NCBI GenBank assembly: GCA_041946865.1
Contig: JBHGBF010000320.1
Span: 1 to 9,465, forward strand
Source of the DNA: RPQK01 sp041946865
GTDB lineage: Bacteria; Acidobacteriota; UBA6911; RPQK01
DNA length: 9,465 nucleotides
Direction: 5' to 3'
The notes beneath the pieces were generated by a model. It searched no databases and was not told the origin of the DNA. It saw only the letters and a list, made by a program, of their open reading frames with translations. Positions 4,987 to 9,465 of the stretch are shown here, one piece after another. Position numbers and translations under genes: made by a program. Positions within the stretch are counted from its first letter, which is position 1. Every line of letters starts with the position of its first letter.

Positions 4987-6999
4987 ATGAACCAGCAGTC
5001 ATCTTCGTCTGCCACGCAAACACCTGCCGTCGACTACAGTTTTTCGCTGCTAACTGATGATGATCTTTACCTTTTCAACGAGGGCAGCCACGTCAAGCTG
5101 TACGAGAGGCTCGGTTCCCACCTTGTAACGGTGCAGGGCGTCCGCGGCGCCTATTTTGCCGTCTGGGCGCCTGATGCGGAACAAGTCTTCGTGACAGGCG
5201 ACTTTAACGAGTGGGGGAAGTTCCCTCACCCGCTGGCTCCTCGCGGGCAATCCGGCATATGGGAAGGTTTTATACCGGGCGTCTCGAAGGGCGCGATCTA
5301 CAAATACCACATCGTATCCCGCTACCACTCTTACCGGGTTAACAAAATGGATCCGTTCGGGGTCCATCACGAATCGCCTCCCAGGACCGCGTCGATAGTC
5401 TGGAACCTGGACTACGAATGGAAGGACAGCGATTGGATGGCCTCACGGGCGGCAAAAAACTCGCTGCACGCGCCTATTTCTATCTACGAGGTCCACCTGG
5501 GGTCCTGGATGCGGGCGCCGGAGGGCAATACGCCTCTCACGTACAAGGACATCGGTCCGCGGCTGGCCGAATACGTCGCCGGGATGGGCTATACGCACGT
5601 CGAGCTGCTGCCGATCATGGAGCATCCTTTTTACGGCTCCTGGGGGTACCAGACCACGGGCTACTTTGCGCCCACCGCCCGTTACGGCACGCCTCAGGAG
5701 TTCATGTACCTGGTCGACTGTCTCCACCAGGCGGGCATCGGCTTGATCCTCGACTGGGTGCCGTCACATTTTCCCACGGACGAGCATGCGCTCGGCTTTT
5801 TCGATGGAACCCACCTTTACGAGCACGCGAGCCCGCTCAAGGGCTTCCACCCTGACTGGAACAGCTACATTTTCAATTACGGCCGGAACGAGGTCCGCAG
5901 CTTCTTGCTCAGCAGCGCGCGCTACTGGATGGACGTCTACCACGCCGACGGCTTGCGGGTGGATGCCGTGGCGTCGATGTTGTACCTCGATTACTCCCGC
6001 CAGCCGGGAGAATGGGTGCCGAACATTTACGGAGGCAACGAGAACCTCGAGGCCATCTCTTTCCTGCGCCGCTTCAACGAAGAGATTTACAGGCACCACT
6101 CCGATACGCAGACCACCGCCGAGGAATCGACCGCCTGGCCGGCAGTGTCCCGGCCGGTCTACGTCGGCGGTCTCGGCTTCGGCATGAAATGGGACATGGG
6201 CTGGATGCACGATACGCTCGTCTACATGTCCAAGGACCCGATCCACCGGCGATACCACCACAACATGCTGACCTTCCGAATGCTGTACGCCTTCAACGAG
6301 AACTTCGTGCTGCCGCTGTCGCACGACGAGGTGGTGTACGGCAAAGGATCGCTGCTCCGGAAAATGCCGGGGGATGACTGGCAGAGATTTGCCAACCTGC
6401 GCGCTCTTTATGGCTACATGTACGCCCAGCCGGCCAAGAAACTGCTCTTTATGGGAGGCGAGTTCGGGCAGTGGAATGAGTGGCATCACGAGACGAGTCT
6501 CGACTGGCACCTGCTCGAGTACGCGCCTCATGCTTCGCTTCAAAAGTGGGTCGCAGACCTCAATCATTTTTACCGGGACGAGCCCGCGCTTCACGAGCTC
6601 GACTTCGAGCCGGGCGGCTTCGAATGGGTAGACTGCAATGACGCGGATAACAGCACCATCAGCCTGCTGCGCAAAGGCCGGTCCACGTCGGACCTCATCC
6701 TTGTCGTCTGCAACTTCACGCCGGTGCCCAGGATGGGATATCGGGTGGGTGTCCCGCGGGACGGATTCTGGAAGGAAGTCCTGAACAGCGACTCGCAGTT
6801 CTACGGCGGGAGCGGGCTGGGGAACGCCGGCGGGCTACAGGCCGAATCAGTGCCTTTTCACGGCCGGCCTTTTTCGCTGTGCATGACCTTGCCGCCTCTG
6901 GCTGCCGTGTATTTCAAGAGTCAGGGGGTGACGGCTGAGGAGTCCAGAGATCCTGCCTGCAAACCCGCGCCACAGGGTCAAATCGCCTCGAGCGCCTGA
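4987..6999 (+). CDS. glgB: 1,4-alpha-glucan branching enzyme (GH13)
   Basis: This cytosolic enzyme cuts an alpha-1,4 glucan chain and re-attaches it by an alpha-1,6 bond, creating branches in glycogen. The 670 residues contain an N-terminal CBM48/N2 domain (~30-140, with the FAVWAPDAEQVFVTGDFNEW stretch) and a GH13 barrel (~160-530). GH13 motifs are clear: ELLPIMEHPFYGSWGYQ (206-222), DWVPSHF (256-262), DGLRVDAVASM with nucleophile D326, AEEST with the acid/base at E379 or E380, and LSHDEVVYGKGS with D447. A C-terminal beta domain (~540-645) follows. There is no extra N1 domain, which explains why it is shorter than the ~730-residue E. coli enzyme. No other glycogen gene is in the window. The start has a good ribosome-binding site. 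The 3' end overlaps the convergent cystathionine gamma-synthase gene by 22 bp. The C-terminal ~25 residues are low in conservation. Confidence 0.97.
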   Translation: MNQQSSSSATQTPAVDYSFSLLTDDDLYLFNEGSHVKLYERLGSHLVTVQGVRGAYFAVWAPDAEQVFVTGDFNEWGKFPHPLAPRGQSGIWEGFIPGVSKGAIYKYHIVSRYHSYRVNKMDPFGVHHESPPRTASIVWNLDYEWKDSDWMASRAAKNSLHAPISIYEVHLGSWMRAPEGNTPLTYKDIGPRLAEYVAGMGYTHVELLPIMEHPFYGSWGYQTTGYFAPTARYGTPQEFMYLVDCLHQAGIGLILDWVPSHFPTDEHALGFFDGTHLYEHASPLKGFHPDWNSYIFNYGRNEVRSFLLSSARYWMDVYHADGLRVDAVASMLYLDYSRQPGEWVPNIYGGNENLEAISFLRRFNEEIYRHHSDTQTTAEESTAWPAVSRPVYVGGLGFGMKWDMGWMHDTLVYMSKDPIHRRYHHNMLTFRMLYAFNENFVLPLSHDEVVYGKGSLLRKMPGDDWQRFANLRALYGYMYAQPAKKLLFMGGEFGQWNEWHHETSLDWHLLEYAPHASLQKWVADLNHFYRDEPALHELDFEPGGFEWVDCNDADNSTISLLRKGRSTSDLILVVCNFTPVPRMGYRVGVPRDGFWKEVLNSDSQFYGGSGLGNAGGLQAESVPFHGRPFSLCMTLPPLAAVYFKSQGVTAEESRDPACKPAPQGQIASSA

Positions 7000-8159
7000 G
7001 CAACATCGCGGATGATGTCGTCGATGTCCTCGATGCCGAGCGAATAGCGCACCAGGTTGTCTTTCAGCCCGAGCTTTTCCCGCTCCTCTCTCGGCATCTG
7101 CCAGTAACTCATGACGACCGGCTGCTCGACCAGGGATTCAACCCCGCCCAGGCTCGGAGTGAGGTGCGGCAGTTCCAGGCGGTCAATGAATTGCGCGGTC
7201 CTCTCCAGATCGCCGTCGATCTCGAAGCTGACGACCCCTCCGAAACCAGCCATTTGAGACCTGGCAATTGGATGGTGAGGATGCGAGGCCAGTCCCGGAT
7301 AGTGCACTCTTTTCACCTTTGGGTGCGCCTCGAGAAACTCAGCCAAAGCCTGGCCGCTGGCGTTGTGTCTGGCCATCCTGAGCGCGAGCGTCTTCAGCCC
7401 GCGTTCCAGCAGGAAAGCGGTGTTGGGATCACAGATGCCGCCCAGGTTTGAACGCATCTCGGCGAGCGGCTGAAGCAGTTCGTCGCGTCCGGCAATGTAC
7501 CCGGCAATGAGATCGTTGTGTCCGCCGAGATATTTGGTCGCGGAATGGATAACGAGGTCTATTCCAAAGTCAATCGGACGGATGTTGAACGGTGTGGCAA
7601 AAGTGCTGTCGACCACCGTCAACAGTGACCGATCCCGCCCCACGCGACCCAGTCCTTCAATGTCCATCACGTTCAGATACGGGTTGGTGGGCGATTCACT
7701 GAAGATCATCCGTGTGGACGGATTGACTGCCGCTTCAATAGTGCAGAGTGACGGCTCGACGAGGGTCACTTCGACTCCGAACTTTTTCATGAAATTCGCC
7801 GTGAAGTCACGAGTGCGCCGGTAAGCGTCCCTGGTCATCACGACATGGTCCCCGCTCTTCAGCACGGTCAGCAGCAGGCTGGTGATCGCGGCCATGCCGC
7901 TGCTGAACAGCAGGGCCCGCTGCGCTTTTTCCAAGGCCGCCAGCCGGCTTTCCACGCAGACGACTGTAGGGTTGCCCATTCGGCCGTACTCGGGCTGCCG
8001 CCGTTCGGACCGTCCCTCCTGGAATTCGATCACCTCGGCGGTTGAGTCGAAGGCAAAAGGCGCGCAATGCACAATCGGAGTAATAATCGGTCCTGACAAC
8101 TCGACCGGTTTCACCCCGGCGTGCACGCACTCAGTAGAACTCGTTTTGGGCTTTTGCAT
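6978..8159 (-). CDS. metB: Cystathionine gamma-synthase, plant/cyanobacterial type (PLP enzyme)
   Basis: This fold-type I PLP enzyme of the Cys/Met metabolism family is 393 residues long. It is expected to join an activated homoserine with cysteine to give cystathionine, the first trans-sulfuration step towards methionine. The PLP lysine is K209 in HSATKYLGGHND. D184 in VVDSTFATP contacts the ring nitrogen, YGR at 58-60 comes from the neighbouring subunit and R371 in LVRYSLGIED binds the substrate carboxylate. E341 in LGGVESL fits synthase/gamma-lyase rather than the E. coli beta-lyase pattern. From memory, several stretches match plant CGS closely: AYRRTRDF, ESPTNPYLNVMDIE, QMAGFGGVVSFEIDGDL and QPVVMSYW. 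Whether it uses O-phospho-, O-acetyl- or O-succinylhomoserine cannot be told. ATG 8159 is preferred; GTG 8165 is two codons upstream and lies inside a direct repeat. It is downstream of the lyase-like gene and probably co-transcribed. Confidence 0.87.
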   Translation of the reverse strand: MQKPKTSSTECVHAGVKPVELSGPIITPIVHCAPFAFDSTAEVIEFQEGRSERRQPEYGRMGNPTVVCVESRLAALEKAQRALLFSSGMAAITSLLLTVLKSGDHVVMTRDAYRRTRDFTANFMKKFGVEVTLVEPSLCTIEAAVNPSTRMIFSESPTNPYLNVMDIEGLGRVGRDRSLLTVVDSTFATPFNIRPIDFGIDLVIHSATKYLGGHNDLIAGYIAGRDELLQPLAEMRSNLGGICDPNTAFLLERGLKTLALRMARHNASGQALAEFLEAHPKVKRVHYPGLASHPHHPIARSQMAGFGGVVSFEIDGDLERTAQFIDRLELPHLTPSLGGVESLVEQPVVMSYWQMPREEREKLGLKDNLVRYSLGIEDIDDIIRDVAQALEAI

Positions 8160-8163
8160 AATC

Positions 8164-8193
8164 ACTCGGTGCCGTGCGCATACTCGGTGCCGT
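8164..8193. repeat. 12-bp direct repeat in the spacer between the two PLP genes
   Basis: ACTCGGTGCCGT occurs at 8164-8175 and again at 8182-8193, an 18-bp period with GCGCAT between them. Each copy holds a small dyad (CGG-TG-CCG). The pair fills most of the short spacer and touches the alternative GTG start of the downstream gene. It may be a tandem duplication, or paired operator half-sites controlling the second gene. Confidence 0.6.
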
Positions 8194-8203
8194 ATCTAAA
8201 TTA

Positions 8204-9352
8204 TTAACTGTGCAGGCCTGATTCAAATCCATTTTCCAGATCGGCAATCAGGTCATTGACGTCTTCCAACCCGACCGACAGCCGAATCACGTGGTCTGTA
8301 ACTCCTATTCTCTCACGCAATTCGGAAGGATAGCTCGCATGCGTCATCCGCGAGGGCTGGGTGACGATGCTTTCGACCGCGCCAAGACTCACGGCGAGCG
8401 TCCAGATCTCCAGGCTGGTCAAGAATTTATCTACATCGATCGAGCTGCGGAGCCGAACGGAGAGGATTGCCCCGGCCCCGTCGGCCTGCCGACGGTGGAT
8501 TTCGGCCCGTGGATGACTGGCCAGGCCGGGATAGTAGACCTGCTCGACCTCCGGCCGGCCGCAAAGCCAGGAAGCGATAGCCTGAGCGCTCTCCTGCGCC
8601 TGACTCATTCGCACCCCGAGCGTCTTCATGCCTCTGACCAGAAGCCAGGAGTCCTGAGGCCCGAGGATGCCGCCGACCGACGCCTGCACCTGCTTGACCC
8701 GGCCGGAAATCAGCTTATCTTTCGTCACGACCAGCCCCGCTATTACATCGCTGTGACCACCGATGAACTTGCTGGCACTGTGGACCGACAGATCCGCGCC
8801 CAGCTCCAGCGGACGCTGGAGATAAGGGGACATGAAAGTGTTATCAACGGCTACCAGGGCGTTACGGGACCGGGCAAACGCCGCCGCTCGACTGATGTCC
8901 GTGATGACCATGAGCGGGTTGGACGGCGTCTCCAGATAAAGCATGCGCGTGTTGTCCTGGAAGGCCCTCTGGACATCCTCGAGATCGTTCGTGTCCACAT
9001 AGGTGTAGCTCAGCTTGAAACGCTGGAAGACCCGGCTGAGAACACGGAACGTCCCGCCGTACAAGCCTTCGGTCGCCACCACGTGGTCGCCCGCCTCGAG
9101 CAGCATGAAACAGGCGGAAATGGCCGCCATGCCGGAGGCAAACGCAAACCCGTCGACCCCGCCCTCCAGATCCGCGATATACTCCTCGAGCACCTGGCGC
9201 GTAGGATTCTCCCCGCGTGAGTACTCGAAGCCTTTGTGGCGATTGACTCCCTCCTGCTTGAAAGTCGAAACCTGGTAAATCGGGGGACTGACAGCGCCCG
9301 TGTGTTCACAAACCGCACCCGGATGATGAATCAAGCGTGTTTTTAGACGCAT
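8204..9352 (-). CDS. Cystathionine beta/gamma-lyase-like PLP enzyme (trans-sulfuration family)
   Basis: This 382-residue paralogue of the downstream synthase belongs to the same PLP family. The PLP lysine is K195 in HSASKFIGGHSD. D170 in AVDNTF contacts the ring nitrogen, Y98 in LYGGT stacks on the cofactor, YSRGENPTR (44-52) supplies residues to the partner subunit and R357 in VIRLSVGLED binds the carboxylate. E327 in SLGAVESIVTQPSRMTHASYP resembles MccB/CGL-type lyases of Bacillus. Paired with the synthase, the simplest role is cleavage of cystathionine to homocysteine (beta-lyase). Gamma-lyase (reverse pathway) or homocysteine lyase are alternatives, because specificity in this family cannot be read safely from sequence. 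The start is ATG 9352, with an in-frame TAG 12 bases upstream. There is no Shine-Dalgarno sequence, so the mRNA may be nearly leaderless. It is the first gene of the two-gene unit. Confidence 0.87.
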   Translation of the reverse strand: MRLKTRLIHHPGAVCEHTGAVSPPIYQVSTFKQEGVNRHKGFEYSRGENPTRQVLEEYIADLEGGVDGFAFASGMAAISACFMLLEAGDHVVATEGLYGGTFRVLSRVFQRFKLSYTYVDTNDLEDVQRAFQDNTRMLYLETPSNPLMVITDISRAAAFARSRNALVAVDNTFMSPYLQRPLELGADLSVHSASKFIGGHSDVIAGLVVTKDKLISGRVKQVQASVGGILGPQDSWLLVRGMKTLGVRMSQAQESAQAIASWLCGRPEVEQVYYPGLASHPRAEIHRRQADGAGAILSVRLRSSIDVDKFLTSLEIWTLAVSLGAVESIVTQPSRMTHASYPSELRERIGVTDHVIRLSVGLEDVNDLIADLENGFESGLHS

Positions 9353-9361
9353 AAGAAGTTC

Positions 9362-9394
9362 ATTCTAGCGGAAAGCAAGGCAACAGGGTGACAA
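9362..9394 (-). promoter_or_regulatory. Candidate promoter of the trans-sulfuration gene pair
   Basis: On the minus strand TAGAAT (9367-9362) matches five of six bases of a -10 box and would start transcription about three bases before ATG 9352, which fits the missing ribosome-binding site. TTGTCA (9394-9389) matches five of six bases of a -35 box, but the 21-bp spacing is too long for sigma-70, so only the -10 part is moderately credible. Confidence 0.3.
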
Positions 9395-9409
9395 GTCTTG
9401 CGTTCAGCG

Positions 9410-9465
9410 GGTAACCGCTCAGTTTTCTGCGAGCGAAGCGGCAGGCGCTTTTGGAGTTCAGCATG
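9410..9465 (+). repeat. 56-bp interspersed repeat, copy 3
   Basis: It matches copies 1 and 2 at 55 of 56 bases (CAGCATG instead of CATCATG near the end). It lies about 60 bp upstream of the trans-sulfuration genes, and the window stops at its last base, so the outer boundary is unknown. Confidence 0.9.

Noticed and set aside
4821..5015. 64-codon minus-strand frame over the glgB start
   Set aside because: It overlaps the glgB ribosome-binding site and start, and shows no protein-like features.
5764..6594. 276-codon open frame on the minus strand
   Set aside because: It is antisense to the catalytic region of glgB, is rich in V/H/E/R, and has no ribosome-binding site or domain.
8132..8181. 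Short leader frame of 16 codons before the synthase gene, possible attenuator peptide
   Set aside because: It has no run of Met or Cys codons and no alternative terminator stem. Most likely chance.
8291..9220. 309-codon open frame on the plus strand
   Set aside because: It is antisense to the lyase-like PLP gene, whose family motifs are complete. No recognisable motif in the antisense frame.
9335..9363. Six-codon upstream frame overlapping the lyase-like gene start
   Set aside because: Too short to support, with no ribosome-binding site, although such overlap can occur by chance.
1..9465. CRISPR array, tRNA, rRNA, insertion sequence or phage genes
   Set aside because: The repeats are thousands of bases apart, no cloverleaf or rRNA signature was noticed, and no transposase or phage motif is encoded.

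Overview
The window reads as a compact, high-GC bacterial chromosome segment. Three traits suggest Acidobacteriota: an Npt-type NTP/NDP exchanger relative in what looks like a free-living genome, a membrane sensor region of a kind common in acidobacterial signalling proteins, and spacers full of hairpins. This placement comes from recollection and inference, because no rRNA or other marker gene is present. I see no phage genes, transposase, integrase, CRISPR array or tRNA.

Layout. (1) 1-308 is non-coding and structured: one copy of a 56-bp repeat, then a 213-bp foldback with a branching side hairpin. (2) 309-2459 (+) encodes a polytopic membrane protein fused to a P-loop AAA-type ATPase. (3) 2460-2630 is a convergent spacer with a long imperfect stem. 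(4) 2631-3932 (-) encodes an NTP/NDP exchange transporter-family protein. Upstream on the same strand, 4033-4416 (-) encodes a stand-alone receiver domain of the NarL type, with two hairpins between them. (5) 4417-4986 is a 570-bp spacer. It holds a probable remnant of a sensor histidine kinase, the second 56-bp repeat, two small hairpins and a 15-bp perfect GC-rich hairpin. (6) 4987-6999 (+) is glgB, the glycogen branching enzyme. (7) 6978-9352 (-) holds two tandem PLP-dependent trans-sulfuration enzymes. A lyase-like gene is first, and a plant/cyanobacterial-type cystathionine gamma-synthase lies 44 bp downstream (38 bp from its alternative GTG). (8) 9353-9465 is the upstream region of that pair and ends in the third 56-bp repeat.

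How the genes fit together. The two PLP enzymes form an evident unit for methionine synthesis: the synthase makes cystathionine from an activated homoserine plus cysteine, and the lyase can cleave it to homocysteine. glgB is a single glycogen gene that meets this unit tail to tail with a 22-bp overlap. The receiver may once have been served by a NarL-type kinase whose remnant lies just upstream on the same strand. I cannot assign a role to the membrane ATPase.

The most unusual material is non-coding. Both ends of the window lie at copies of the same 56-bp repeat, a third copy sits in the middle, and one copy is inverted relative to the other two. The foldback at 71-283 is the largest structure that genes do not explain. 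I found no convincing complete new defence or mobile system. The membrane ATPase and the foldback in front of it are the best candidates for something undescribed.
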